A DNA stretch of 64,000 nucleotides from Haloarcula pelagica (lineage in GTDB: Archaea > Halobacteriota > Halobacteria > Halobacteriales > Haloarculaceae). The position numbers and the translations under genes are program-made. The notes below the pieces were generated by a model, which had not been told where the DNA came from, made no database searches, and worked only from the letters and a program-made list of their open reading frames with translations. Below, piece after piece: positions 35,024 through 44,229 of the stretch. Each line of letters opens with the position of its first letter. Positions within the stretch are counted from its first letter, which is position 1. The stretch is taken from the NCBI RefSeq assembly GCF_030127105.1, contig NZ_CP126161.1, positions 1,302,001 to 1,366,000 on the forward strand, read 5' to 3'.

Positions 35024-35452
35024 ATGGGTATCGGCGGCTCCGACATGTACCGACAGCAGATTCTGGACCACTACAAGAGTCCGCGCAACTACGGGGAGAT
35101 CGACGACCCGACGTTCACACACGTCGGCGAGAACCCGATGTGTGGCGACGAGATTCGGATGGACGTGGTCCTGAGCGAGGACGAACAGACCATCGAACAC
35201 GTCGCGTTCCGGGGTGACGGCTGTGCCATCTCCCAGGCGTCGGCGTCGATGCTCACCGAGCAACTCCAGGGGATGGCCGTCGAGGAGTTACAGGCGATGG
35301 ACCGGGACGACATCGTCGACATGCTGGGCGTCGACATCTCGCCCATGCGGATCAAGTGTGCGGTGCTCGCCGAGAAGGTCGCACAGGACGGCGCCGAGAT
35401 CTACTTCGGCGAGAAGGACATCGACCGGACGACGACGGAAGACGACGAGTAG
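35024..35452 (+). CDS. sufU: Iron-sulfur cluster scaffold protein SufU
   Basis: A 142-residue NifU-N-type protein that takes sulfur from SufS and helps build Fe-S clusters. The three conserved cysteines are C40 (NPMCGDE), C67 (GDGCAIS) and C112 (RIKCAVL), with Asp-42 next to the first, all as in SufU/IscU. It starts MGIGGSDMYRQQILDHYKSP; a second ATG at 35045 would also work. Confidence 0.94.
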   Translation: MGIGGSDMYRQQILDHYKSPRNYGEIDDPTFTHVGENPMCGDEIRMDVVLSEDEQTIEHVAFRGDGCAISQASASMLTEQLQGMAVEELQAMDRDDIVDMLGVDISPMRIKCAVLAEKVAQDGAEIYFGEKDIDRTTTEDDE

Positions 35453-35469
35453 CGGTCCGCTGGCCGCGA

Positions 35470-35640
35470 TCAGAGGATACTGGGTCGCGGGAGGAGCGTC
35501 TCCTGACAGCCCGTGCAGGTGAACAGCCCGAACCGCGACGTACACTGTTTCGTCTCGCCACAGAGTTCGCACTCGCCGCGCTCACACTGTGGCCCGAAGG
35601 GATTTCCGGGTGCGTCGTCTCGTTCGACAGACCCTCTCAT
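35470..35640 (-). CDS. Small zinc-finger-like protein
   Basis: A 56-residue product from the ATG at 35640 (a GTG at 35652 would add four residues). It contains CERGECELCGETKQC and then FTCTGCQE, that is two CxxC knuckles spaced by about 17 residues, a zinc-ribbon arrangement found in many short haloarchaeal proteins. It converges on sufU with 17 bases between the stops. Function unknown. Confidence 0.6.
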   Translation of the reverse strand: MRGSVERDDAPGNPFGPQCERGECELCGETKQCTSRFGLFTCTGCQETLLPRPSIL

Positions 35641-35811
35641 CGATTGTTCCACTGTTCCGTCTACAGCGGTATGAGTCTTCTACATCTTTACTACACGTGG
35701 AATTAATCGAGTAAATATAACAAACGTTCAGTCACGAACGGCCGGCGAAAGTGTGTCACGACGTGTCGCACTGGCAGTGCAGTTTTCCGGCCCGACGCTG
35801 TGGTACGATTC

Positions 35812-36609
35812 ATGACAGATGGGAACGACTGGGACGCCACGGAGTACGACCGGGACCACGCCTTCGTCGCCCAGTACGGCCGGGACCTGCTGGAGCTGCT
35901 CGCCCCAGAACCCGGCGAGCGGATCCTCGATATCGGCTGTGGCACCGGCCACCTGACGGCGGCGATCGCCGACCGCGGGGCCGAGGTGGTCGGGATCGAC
36001 GCCGCGCCGGAGATGGTCGAACAGGCCCGGGCGGCCCACCCCGACTGCACGTTCCGGCAGGCCGACATCCGCGAGTACGACCCCGACCGCCCCTTCGACG
36101 CCGTGTTCTCCAACGCCGCGCTCCACTGGATTCCCGGCCCGGATCACGACGCCGTGCTGTCGACCGTCGCCGACGCGCTGTCCCCCGACGGTCGGTTCGT
36201 CGCCGAGTTCGGCGGCCACGGGAACGTCGCCGCGATCACCGACGCGCTCGAATCGGCGTTGGCCGACCGCGGCTACGAACGCTCCCATCCCTGGTACTTC
36301 CCCAGCGTCGGCGCGTACGCGCCACGCGTCGAGTCCCACGGGCTGGAACTGCGCCTCGTCCGGTTGTTCGACCGGCCGACGGAGCTGGACGACGGCGAGG
36401 CGGGGCTGCGTAACTGGATCGGGATGTTCGGCGACGAGTTTTTCGCCGGTGTCGACCCGACGGAACGCGAGACGGTGCTGGATACCGTCGAGGACCGGCT
36501 GCGACCGCGGCTGTTCGACGGCGAGTCCTGGACCGCCGACTACCGTCGGCTTCGGTTGCTGGCACGGCCGTACGCGGACGATACTCGACCGGGCCGGCCC
36601 GTCGAGTGA
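35812..36609 (+). CDS. SAM-dependent methyltransferase, trans-aconitate-methyltransferase-like
   Basis: A 265-residue class I methyltransferase. ILDIGCGTGHLTAAI at about residues 40-54 binds SAM, then VVGIDAAPEMVEQAR and FDAVFSNAALHWIPGPD follow. The SNAALHW segment and the C-terminal length match trans-aconitate 2-methyltransferase-like enzymes, but the substrate is not certain. ATG at 35812 is preferred over a GTG 12 bases upstream. Confidence 0.85.
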   Translation: MTDGNDWDATEYDRDHAFVAQYGRDLLELLAPEPGERILDIGCGTGHLTAAIADRGAEVVGIDAAPEMVEQARAAHPDCTFRQADIREYDPDRPFDAVFSNAALHWIPGPDHDAVLSTVADALSPDGRFVAEFGGHGNVAAITDALESALADRGYERSHPWYFPSVGAYAPRVESHGLELRLVRLFDRPTELDDGEAGLRNWIGMFGDEFFAGVDPTERETVLDTVEDRLRPRLFDGESWTADYRRLRLLARPYADDTRPGRPVE

Positions 36610-36675
36610 GCCGACCGTCGGCGGCACGGCCCTGCCCCGGTCAGCAGTTATCCCCCTGCCGCGCCTACGTCGACT

Positions 36676-37167
36676 ATGTCACTCTCCGAGGAGGTCGAGT
36701 CACTGATCGCCGACGCACCGCTGAGCGCACACCTCGCGACCAGCGTCGACGACCGGCCCCACGTCGCGCCGGTGTGGTACGTCTACGAGAACAGCGAGAC
36801 CTACCGTGCGGTCAGCGACCGAGCGGTCACGGAGTCCCCGCAGGTGTGGCTTCTCACCGGCGGGAAGAAACTCCGGAACGTCAGACAGAACCCCCGCGTG
36901 GCGCTCTCGATCGAGCGGGCCGACGAGTCCGGCGTCGACTGGGCCGCACAGCTGCTTGGGACGGCCCGAATCGTCGACGACGAGCGACAGGTAGCGACGA
37001 TCGAAGCGGCGCTCGATCGGAAGTACCGTGGCGGCGAGGGGACGACCGACGGTGGAACAGACGCCGGTGAGGACGGGACCGACGGTGGCGAGGAGTGGGC
37101 GCTCCTGGCCGTCCGGGTCGGGAGCGGGACGGCACAGCGTTACGGTTCCGAGAGCGGCGAGGGGTAG
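36676..37167 (+). CDS. Pyridoxamine 5'-phosphate oxidase-like (PPOX) protein
   Basis: A 163-residue split-barrel flavin-binding protein. The core is LSAHLATSVDDRPHVAPVWYV and KKLRNVRQNPRVALSIE, followed by LLGTARIVDDERQV. A Gly/Asp/Thr-rich low-complexity loop occupies about residues 116-137. Members bind FMN, F420 or heme; which one is unclear. Its 3' end overlaps the convergent histidine kinase gene by 28 bases. Confidence 0.85.
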   Translation: MSLSEEVESLIADAPLSAHLATSVDDRPHVAPVWYVYENSETYRAVSDRAVTESPQVWLLTGGKKLRNVRQNPRVALSIERADESGVDWAAQLLGTARIVDDERQVATIEAALDRKYRGGEGTTDGGTDAGEDGTDGGEEWALLAVRVGSGTAQRYGSESGEG

Positions 37168-38858
37168 AGCTCCGTCACCTCGAACCGGGCGCCGCCGCCC
37201 TCGCTGTCGGCGTACTCGATCGACCAGCCGTGGGCCTGGACGATCCGCTCGACGATCGCCAGCCCGAAGCCGGTGCCGTCGCTCTCGGTCGTCACTCCCA
37301 ACTCGAACACGTCGCCGCGCTCGGTGTCGGAGATGCCCGGACCGTCGTCGGCCACGTAGAACCCGCCGTCGAAGGCCCCGACGGTCACTGCTACGTCCGC
37401 ACCGCCGTGCTCGATGGCGTTGCGAAAGAGGTTCTCGAACACCTGTCGCAGTCGGGTCTCGTCGGCGACCACCGTCTCGTCGGTCTCGATGGTCAACGTC
37501 GCCGTCTCGGTTCCCACCGCCGCCCAGGCCGCCCGGCAGACCGTCGCGAGGTCGACCGACTCCTTCTCGTCGATGGTCTGGCCCTCCCGCGCGAGGTGTA
37601 ACAGCTCTTCGAGCATCGTCTCCATGCGCGTGATCGCGTCACTGGCGTCGTCGAGGTGCGAGAGCTCGCCCGTCCGGCGGGCCAGTTCCACCTTGCCGTC
37701 GATCACCTGCAGCGGGTTCCGCAGGTCGTGGCTCACGATGCCGGTGAACTCCTCAAGCCGCTCGTTTTGCGTTTCGAGCGCCTGTTGACGGGCCTCCCGC
37801 TCGGTCACGTCCCGCATGGCGATGACGTGTCCCCGGGCGATGTCGTACCGGTCGGTGATCGGGGTGGCGCGAACGTCGTAGGTCACCGAGACCAGCCGTC
37901 CGTCGTCCCGCCGTTGGGTCGTCACTTCCGTGGTGATCGGTGCCGCTCCGTCGCCGGCGTCCACTCCCCCGTCGGGCGACGCAACGACCTGTTGCAGGCC
38001 GTCGATGTCGACATCGGCGAGCGACGGGCGACGAGGGTCCGGCGGCAGATACGCCCCCGCGGCCTCGTTCCAGTCGACGAGCCGGCCCCGATGGTCGACG
38101 ACGTACACCGGGTCGACCAGTTCCTCGAACAGCGTGTCGGCCGCCATCGGCGTCACGTCGAGGAAGTCGTAGCGGTACAGCGCGATACCGATTCCGACGG
38201 CCTGGACGACGAAAAACAGTGGCGTCAGGTCGATCCCGGGCCGAATAGCGATCCCGGCGTAGAAGCCGGCGTTGGCGACCGTGATCGCCAGCGTGACGGT
38301 AAAGACGATAGCAGTCTGTTTGCGGTAGAGGTTCCGTGCGGTAAAGAGCAGGCGGCCGAGTAACAGGAAGGAGACGCCGAGGAGTGCGTAGACGATCACC
38401 AGTTCGGCGCGCGCGACGACACCGAGTTCCTCGACGACCACCCGAAACACACCGTAGGTAGCCTCCCGCCGCTCGGGGACGACGATCCCGCCCGGATTGA
38501 GCAGGTACAGAACGGTGTAGATCGGACCCTGAGCCACGATCAGTTGCCTGAGGCGGGTCGGTACTCGATCGCTGTCGCCCGTGTACTCGACGACGAACAG
38601 GAAGAAGAAACTGGCCGACAGCGCGGCCGACAACGTGACGAGCGCGCCCCACACGGCCGCCGGGAGCCCGAACAGATCGAGTCCTTCGGCGAGCGTGAAC
38701 AGCGCCCAGCACCCGTCCGTGAACAACAGCCGTGCGAAGGGGTCCGACACCGGGTGGTCAGAGCGCCGCCCGGAGTACCATGCGAACCCGAAACTGGCGA
38801 CTGCGGCGATCCCCAGGAGCGCCAGGATGAGCGTGCTCGCCGCAACGACACCAGCCAT
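37140..38858 (-). CDS. Membrane sensor histidine kinase (7TM-PAS-HisKA-HATPase)
   Basis: A 572-residue two-component sensor. Residues 1-230 hold about seven transmembrane segments of the histidine-kinase N-terminal 7TM type. A PAS domain runs from about 240 to 355 (DPVYVVDHRGRLVDWNEAA, then VIAMRDVTEREA). HisKA follows with phospho-acceptor H377 in IVSHDLRNPLQ, and the ATPase has NLFRNAIEHGG, DDGPGIS and GTGFGL. No response regulator is adjacent, which is common for haloarchaeal kinases. The signal is unknown. Confidence 0.92.
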   Translation of the reverse strand: MAGVVAASTLILALLGIAAVASFGFAWYSGRRSDHPVSDPFARLLFTDGCWALFTLAEGLDLFGLPAAVWGALVTLSAALSASFFFLFVVEYTGDSDRVPTRLRQLIVAQGPIYTVLYLLNPGGIVVPERREATYGVFRVVVEELGVVARAELVIVYALLGVSFLLLGRLLFTARNLYRKQTAIVFTVTLAITVANAGFYAGIAIRPGIDLTPLFFVVQAVGIGIALYRYDFLDVTPMAADTLFEELVDPVYVVDHRGRLVDWNEAAGAYLPPDPRRPSLADVDIDGLQQVVASPDGGVDAGDGAAPITTEVTTQRRDDGRLVSVTYDVRATPITDRYDIARGHVIAMRDVTEREARQQALETQNERLEEFTGIVSHDLRNPLQVIDGKVELARRTGELSHLDDASDAITRMETMLEELLHLAREGQTIDEKESVDLATVCRAAWAAVGTETATLTIETDETVVADETRLRQVFENLFRNAIEHGGADVAVTVGAFDGGFYVADDGPGISDTERGDVFELGVTTESDGTGFGLAIVERIVQAHGWSIEYADSEGGGARFEVTELYPSPLSEP

Positions 38859-38937
38859 CGTTTCCTCCTCCGTCGCTGGCCGCTATACGCTTGTGGACCC
38901 ATTATCACCACCGATAACGGACGTGACAGCTCGGTGA

Positions 38938-40944
38938 CTACGCCAGGAACACGTGTCGCGGTCGATCCGCCAGCACGTCCCGTCCCCAGTCGACGGTCTC
39001 GGAGAACTCCTCGGAGCGGAAGAACGTCATCGCGTCCTCCTTGCTGTCCCACTGGCTCGCGATGAACATGTCGTTCTCGTCGTCGTAGTTCGCCAGCAGC
39101 GCCGTCTCCCGGTGGCCCTCCATCTCCGCGAGCAGGCCGCCGACGGTGTCGAACTTCTCGACGAACTCCTCGCGGTACTCTGGCTTGACCGTGTAGAACA
39201 TCCCCATCGTCCCGAAGCCGTCGCTCTCGCCCTGCCGGCGGACGACATCGGGGAGGTCGGTCAGGTAGCCGCTCGCGGTCTGGGCGGCGTCCTCGGTGTC
39301 CCACAGCGAGGCGACGGCGGTGGTTCCCGAGTCGGTGTCCCGGTAGATCGAGGTCCGGACGTGGGTGTCGTAGCGGTCGAAGGCGCCCCGCAGGTCCGCG
39401 ACCTCGGCCGCCAGGTCCTCGGGGTCGGCCGCCGAGTAGACGACCAGGGCGTACACGTCTTCGCCGTGTGGCTGGCCGGCGTAGACGCCCGCCTCGTCGA
39501 GTTGCTCCCGGATGGATTCCGAGGACGCCGCGGCCTGGTCGTCGGTGTCGTCGACGCCCTCGCCGAGCTGGCCGCCGAACTGCTGTTCGATGCCGTCGAG
39601 GTCGCTGAGGAATCCCGCGGCGGTCTCGGCGGCTTCCTCGGCGGTCCAGATGCTCACGACGAACGTCTGGCCGCTCTGGGCCCGCACCGTCGTGGTGACG
39701 TGGCGGTCGTAGTGGTCGAAACTCTCCGCGAGGTCCTCGACATCGTCGACGATGTCCTCGGCGTCCGCGCTCGAATGGAAGAGCAGCGCGAAGTCCCCGG
39801 CGTCGTAGGTCTCGCCCTCGTGGAGTCCGAGTCGGCCGACGCGCTGGACGGCGTCGTCGACGACCTCGTAGTCGCCCGAGACATCCGGTCGGCCGCCGCC
39901 GGAATCGTCGCCGTCGTCTCCGTCGTCAGTCGGGTGCTCCCCGTGCTCGCTCGCCGGGCGGTCGGCGTCGTCGCCCGTCTCGCCGTGGGGATGGTCGCCC
40001 TCGCCGGCGCTCCCGGGGTGTGCGCCGCTGTGGCCTTCGGTGTCGCCGGCCGTCCCGCCGTCGTCCGCGTGGGCACCCGCACCGTGGTCGGCGTGGGCGT
40101 CGGTCTCCGTCTGTCCGGCGTGGGCCTCAGGGACACCACCCGTGGTGTCCGTATCAGTCGGGACGCGCTGGCCGGCAAGCACCGCGGGCAGGTCCCCGGG
40201 GGCGAACTTCCGGCCGACGTAGAAGGGGCCAAACTCCGCGAACTGGGAGGTCGAGGGGTCGAACCGCATCTCGGTCAGGAGTTCCTTGATGCTTGTCATT
40301 TCCTCGCTCCAGAGGGTGATCCCCCACTCCCAGTCGTCGAAGCCGATCGAGCCACAGATCATCTGGTTCACGTCGCCGCCGTACCCGCGACCGATGTCGC
40401 CGTGGCGCTTGATGTGGGCGGCCCGCTCCTCGAAGCTGGTGTCGTACCAGTTCTGGTCTGGCTGGCGGCGTTTGCTCATCGGGTAGAAACAGACGAACTC
40501 CTCGTCGGGCACGTCGGGGTGGAGGCGAGCCTGGATGTACTGTGCCAGCCCGGAGTCGTCGTCGACTTCCCCCTCGAAGTACTCGCGGGACTTCTCGGTG
40601 TAGCCCGACGCCTCCGTGACCGAGACGTAGGAGAACTCCTGTTCGGTGAAGGCGGCGAACTCCGTCTGTTCGAAGTGCCGCTCCGCGGCGTCGAGATCGC
40701 CCATCGTCGGCCGCAGGTGGAGGATCATGATGTCTGCCTTGTGGCCAAGCACCGTGTAGACGGCCGTCTGGCCCGCTTCGCTGTCCTCGACGGCCTCGTA
40801 GGCCGACAGGAAGTCGATCCCCTCCGAGAGCGCCCGGTCACGGACCCGCTGGGGGGCCTCGCGCCAGGCGTCCCAGTCGATACTGCGACAGTCGTGCAGG
40901 ACGTACCAGCCCTCCTCTGTCGCCGGCGGCTTGCGTTGCTCCAT
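38938..40944 (-). CDS. HemQ/chlorite dismutase-family heme protein with three extra C-terminal domains (PitA-like)
   Basis: A 668-residue fusion. Residues 1-250 form a chlorite-dismutase/HemQ domain with the heme-proximal His-181 in RHGDIGRGYGG. Tyr-154 in CFYPMSKRR is the residue used for coproheme decarboxylation in HemQ. A disordered, His/Asp/Gly-rich linker spans about 265-355. Then come two similar domains of about 90 residues (360-455 and 480-572), recognisable by matching segments DAEDIVDDVEDLAESFDHYD and DPEDLAAEVADLRGAFDRYD, and finally an antibiotic-biosynthesis-monooxygenase-like domain (about 576-668, GMFYTVKPEYREEFVEKFD). Haloarchaeal PitA proteins join a Cld-type and an ABM domain; the doubled middle domain goes beyond the simple layout I know. 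ATG at 40944 is preferred; ATG at 40983 would add 13 residues. Confidence 0.85.
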   Translation of the reverse strand: MEQRKPPATEEGWYVLHDCRSIDWDAWREAPQRVRDRALSEGIDFLSAYEAVEDSEAGQTAVYTVLGHKADIMILHLRPTMGDLDAAERHFEQTEFAAFTEQEFSYVSVTEASGYTEKSREYFEGEVDDDSGLAQYIQARLHPDVPDEEFVCFYPMSKRRQPDQNWYDTSFEERAAHIKRHGDIGRGYGGDVNQMICGSIGFDDWEWGITLWSEEMTSIKELLTEMRFDPSTSQFAEFGPFYVGRKFAPGDLPAVLAGQRVPTDTDTTGGVPEAHAGQTETDAHADHGAGAHADDGGTAGDTEGHSGAHPGSAGEGDHPHGETGDDADRPASEHGEHPTDDGDDGDDSGGGRPDVSGDYEVVDDAVQRVGRLGLHEGETYDAGDFALLFHSSADAEDIVDDVEDLAESFDHYDRHVTTTVRAQSGQTFVVSIWTAEEAAETAAGFLSDLDGIEQQFGGQLGEGVDDTDDQAAASSESIREQLDEAGVYAGQPHGEDVYALVVYSAADPEDLAAEVADLRGAFDRYDTHVRTSIYRDTDSGTTAVASLWDTEDAAQTASGYLTDLPDVVRRQGESDGFGTMGMFYTVKPEYREEFVEKFDTVGGLLAEMEGHRETALLANYDDENDMFIASQWDSKEDAMTFFRSEEFSETVDWGRDVLADRPRHVFLA

Positions 40945-41075
40945 GGCCGGCGGTTCGGCGTGGACGCTAACGAACCTTCCCATCTCCCAGCGACCGCCCG
41001 AATCGGAGGCGATCGACCGCGCGACGATCCTGTGGTCCACAAGACACTTTCCGTCCGAAAGACGACCCGACGGCC

Positions 41076-41969
41076 GTGAACCGACGTAGCTATCTCGCCC
41101 TGTTCGGGACGACCCTCGGTTCCCTCGGTGGCTGTGTGCAGTCACCGGGTCGCGGGCCCTCCACCCCGCCGACCGACGAGACGACCCCCGCATCGACCGA
41201 CGACGGGTCGACACCCACGCCGACGACGACCGCCGACCGAGAGCGTGTCGGGATCGGCGAACATGTCACGATCGACGGCACCAGCGTCACCGTCGCGAAC
41301 CCGCGTGTCAGGCTCGCGATACCGTTTTCGGGGATGCACGTCCTTCCGCTGACGACCGACGTGGGCCAGTTCGTCGTCGTCGACGTGACCGTCGACGGGA
41401 GCCCAGCGGCCGAACTCGACGGGGAACTCGCCGCCGTCGTCGACGGGGAGCGGGTCCAAGAGAGTTCCGGGCAGGCGACCACGACCCAGGGGTCGTTCGG
41501 CGTTCCGTTCCCCGTGGGCGCCCACGAGACGGCCGCAGTCCGTCGGACGGCCGGATCGACCGTCGTCGAGTGGGGACTTCCCGGGGCGGTCCGGACCGCG
41601 CTCGCCGAGACGCCCGCGTTCCGCGTCACGTCGTTCGAGAGTCGCCTGCACGAGGGCCAGCGGGTCGTCGAACTGACGGTCCGCAACGACGGCGGCCGGG
41701 ACGGGCAGTTCCTCGGTCGTCTCTCGTTCGAGGGGTTCAGCGGCGGCGACATCGTCTCGTTCGGGGTCCCGGCCGGCGAGTCCGAGCGTTACAGCGGCCG
41801 GCCCGGAAAGGTCCTGCTGTACTTCGAGAACGACGGCGGCGGGACGCTCACGCTGCAGTACCCCGGTCCTGACGGGATGGAGTCGGTCGAACACACCGTC
41901 TCCGTCGACACCGAGACGGGGTCGCCAGCGTCGACGGCGACCGAGACGCCGACCGTGGTCGATCAGTGA
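41076..41969 (+). CDS. Putative secreted lipoprotein, beta-sandwich type
   Basis: A 297-residue protein starting with GTG. Signal: MNRRSYLALFGTTLGSLGG then Cys-20, a twin-arginine-type signal with lipobox. A Thr/Pro-rich linker (residues 25-55) follows and then about 230 residues of beta-rich sequence with FVVVDVTVDGSPAAELDGEL and VVELTVRNDGGRDGQFLGRL, similar to DUF4352-like extracellular domains. A Thr-rich tail ends the protein. Function unknown; it converges on the CDP-archaeol synthase gene with four bases between stops. Confidence 0.75.
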   Translation: MNRRSYLALFGTTLGSLGGCVQSPGRGPSTPPTDETTPASTDDGSTPTPTTTADRERVGIGEHVTIDGTSVTVANPRVRLAIPFSGMHVLPLTTDVGQFVVVDVTVDGSPAAELDGELAAVVDGERVQESSGQATTTQGSFGVPFPVGAHETAAVRRTAGSTVVEWGLPGAVRTALAETPAFRVTSFESRLHEGQRVVELTVRNDGGRDGQFLGRLSFEGFSGGDIVSFGVPAGESERYSGRPGKVLLYFENDGGGTLTLQYPGPDGMESVEHTVSVDTETGSPASTATETPTVVDQ

Positions 41970-41973
41970 TCGC

Positions 41974-42519
41974 TCACCACGGCTCGTTTTTCACGCCGAG
42001 CAGATACGCGATCCCGTTGGTCACGACGTGCAAGAGTGGCGTGACCACGACGATCGCCACCAGCACCGGCCGCGTGAACGTCGCCAGGAACCACCCCGGC
42101 GCGACGACGAGTGCGACCAGCAGGGCGCCGACGACGAAGTCCAGTTGGTCCAGGCCCGGGAAGGCAGCGCCGCGTTCGCGCCCGCTGCGGCGTTTGACGA
42201 ACGAGGCGCCGATGTCGCCGAGCATCGCGCCCAGCGCCAGGCCGAAGCCGGCCACGAGGGGGAAGGTCGGGAGCGAGTACCCCAGCGCGGCCCCCACGGT
42301 GGTCGCGAGCGCGTTCAGCACCAGCGCCAGGCCCGTCCCGGCCAGGGTCCCGACGGCGGTGCCTCGCCAGGTCTTGCCGTCGCCCAGTAGTCGGCTCCCG
42401 CCAAGCGTCCGGCCGCCGTCGATCGGACGGCCGCCGCCGGCCAGGACGGCCGCGTTGTTCGGGATGTACGCCGGCCCCATCACCCACAGCGCCGTCACGA
42501 CGACTCCCACGAGGTCCAT
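41974..42519 (-). CDS. carS: CDP-archaeol synthase
   Basis: Activates unsaturated archaeol phosphate with CTP, a central step of archaeal membrane lipid synthesis. The 181-residue protein has four to five transmembrane segments and the family motifs [34 protein letters not shown], and [18 protein letters not shown] with its metal-binding Asp. Upstream in-frame codons give a polar extension; ATG at 42519 starts directly with the first helix. Confidence 0.94.
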   Translation of the reverse strand: MDLVGVVVTALWVMGPAYIPNNAAVLAGGGRPIDGGRTLGGSRLLGDGKTWRGTAVGTLAGTGLALVLNALATTVGAALGYSLPTFPLVAGFGLALGAMLGDIGASFVKRRSGRERGAAFPGLDQLDFVVGALLVALVVAPGWFLATFTRPVLVAIVVVTPLLHVVTNGIAYLLGVKNEPW

Positions 42520-42633
42520 GTCGGGCCGCTCTCGCGCCCCGTTCTTAACTGCTGTGAGGGCGGCTCGGCCGCCCGACGGCGAGTATGTCGGCCAGGGAAA
42601 ACGTTCATGCCGAGTGGGCGGCAATATTTACCC

Positions 42634-43470
42634 ATGCTTCCGCCAGTCGCGAACCGCTTTATCGCCGGGGAGACCGACGCCGAGGTGCTGGAACACGCCC
42701 GGCAGCTCAACCAGGGCCAGGTCGGCGCCATCTGTAACAGGCTCGGCGAGCACTACCACACCAGAGGGCGAGCCACGGCCGACGCCGAGGCCTACGAACG
42801 GCTCGTCGCCGACATCGGGGACAGCGACCTGCGAGCGTGTGTCTCCGTGAAGCCGTCACAGCTGGGCCTGTTCGTCGACGAGGGCGTCTTCCGGGCGAAC
42901 CTCGCGCGGGTCGTCACGGCGGCCGAGGCGGCTGGCGTCTTCGTCTGGATCGACATGGAGGACCACACGACGACCGACGCCACGCTGGACGCCTTCGAAC
43001 ACCACGCCACCGAACTGGGCGGTGGCGTCGGGGTCTGTGTCCAGGCGAACCTCCGGCGGACCCGCGAGGACCTCGAACGGCTGGCGGACGTACCCGGGAA
43101 GGTCAGACTCGTCAAGGGGGCCTACGACCCACCGAAAGACATCGCCCACCAGGGCCGCACCGCCGTCAACGAGGCCTACGAGGCGTGTCTGCGGTACATG
43201 TTCGAGCACTTCGACGACGGTATCGCCGTCGGGAGCCACGACCCGCGGATGTTGACCCTGGCCGCGGACCTGCATACGAGACACGGAACGCCCTACGAGA
43301 TTCAGATGCTGATGGGCGTCCGGACCGACGACCAGTTCGAACTGGCCGACTCGGTCGATGTCTGGCAGTACGTCCCCTACGGCTCCCGGTGGCCGTCGTA
43401 TTTCTGGCGGCGGGTGCTGGAACGAAAGGAGAACGCGCTGTTCGCGTTGCGGGCCGTCGCCGGAAGCTGA
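42634..43470 (+). CDS. putA: Proline dehydrogenase
   Basis: FAD-dependent oxidation of proline, first step of proline use as carbon and nitrogen source. The 278-residue TIM-barrel protein has VSVKPSQLGLFVDEGVFRAN, FVWIDMEDHTTTD, QANLRRTREDL, VRLVKGAYDPP and a C-terminal QYVPYGSRWPSYFWRRVLER, the active-site motif with paired arginines. It is the monofunctional form; no P5C dehydrogenase domain is attached. An ATG at 42607 could add nine residues; the choice is uncertain. Confidence 0.94.
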   Translation: MLPPVANRFIAGETDAEVLEHARQLNQGQVGAICNRLGEHYHTRGRATADAEAYERLVADIGDSDLRACVSVKPSQLGLFVDEGVFRANLARVVTAAEAAGVFVWIDMEDHTTTDATLDAFEHHATELGGGVGVCVQANLRRTREDLERLADVPGKVRLVKGAYDPPKDIAHQGRTAVNEAYEACLRYMFEHFDDGIAVGSHDPRMLTLAADLHTRHGTPYEIQMLMGVRTDDQFELADSVDVWQYVPYGSRWPSYFWRRVLERKENALFALRAVAGS

Positions 43471-43557
43471 GCCCCGCTGCGGGCTGGTTCTCAACGGCCT
43501 CCCAGCGGATGGAACAAAAAGGGAAGGGCTGATATTCCGGGGACCACTGGTAGACGT

Positions 43558-44217
43558 ATGGTCTCGTCCTCGTCGTGGAAGCGTGACTTCGCGAGCGGAC
43601 TCATCGTCCTCTTGCCCTTCCTGGTGACGACGTACGTCATCCTCTATCTCTACGGGATCCTCGCGTCCGCGGCGGTCATCCCGGCCATCGACTCGGAGCT
43701 CCTGCTGTCGCTCGGGATGGGGCCGGGGATCGCGAACGACGCACGCGCCGTCGAACTGGCCCGGGTGATGACCGCGCTCGTCATCTTCATCCTCATCGTC
43801 TTCTCGACGGGGTACCTGATGCGAACCGCAGTCGGGGACATCCTGGAAGCCGCACTCGACGACGTGATGAATCAGGTGCCGGGGCTGCGGGTGGTGTACA
43901 ACGCCTCGAAGATGGCTATCGAGACGGCAGTCGGCGGCACGGAGGAACTCCAGAAACCGGTGAAGCTCGAAGTGTGGGACGGGATGCGGATGACGGCGTT
44001 CAAGACCGGGAAGACGACCGAAGACGGCCGTGAAGTGCTGTTCTTGCCGACCGCACCCAACATCACGACCGGGTTCGTCATCGAGGTCGATCCCGCCGAC
44101 TACGAGGCGACCGACGAGCGCGTCGAGGACGCCCTGACTCGCATCCTCAGCGCCGGCTTCGGCGACACACACGAGCAGGAGGAGACCGCGATCACGATGC
44201 TCACCGAGGACGACTGA
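43558..44217 (+). CDS. DUF502 family membrane protein
   Basis: A 219-residue protein with two N-terminal transmembrane helices (about residues 12-32 and 65-87) and a soluble C-terminal domain with VPGLRVVYNASKMAIETAVG, KPVKLEVWDGMRMTAFKTG and VLFLPTAPNITTGFVIEVDP, the DUF502 signature. The family is found in bacteria, plants and haloarchaea; its role is not established. Confidence 0.9.
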   Translation: MVSSSSWKRDFASGLIVLLPFLVTTYVILYLYGILASAAVIPAIDSELLLSLGMGPGIANDARAVELARVMTALVIFILIVFSTGYLMRTAVGDILEAALDDVMNQVPGLRVVYNASKMAIETAVGGTEELQKPVKLEVWDGMRMTAFKTGKTTEDGREVLFLPTAPNITTGFVIEVDPADYEATDERVEDALTRILSAGFGDTHEQEETAITMLTEDD

Positions 44218-44229
44218 CGGCGGGTCGGC

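Noticed and set aside
38953-41079. A 708-codon open frame opposite the HemQ/PitA-like gene
   Set aside because: The minus-strand product has recognised heme-protein motifs, the plus-strand one has none.
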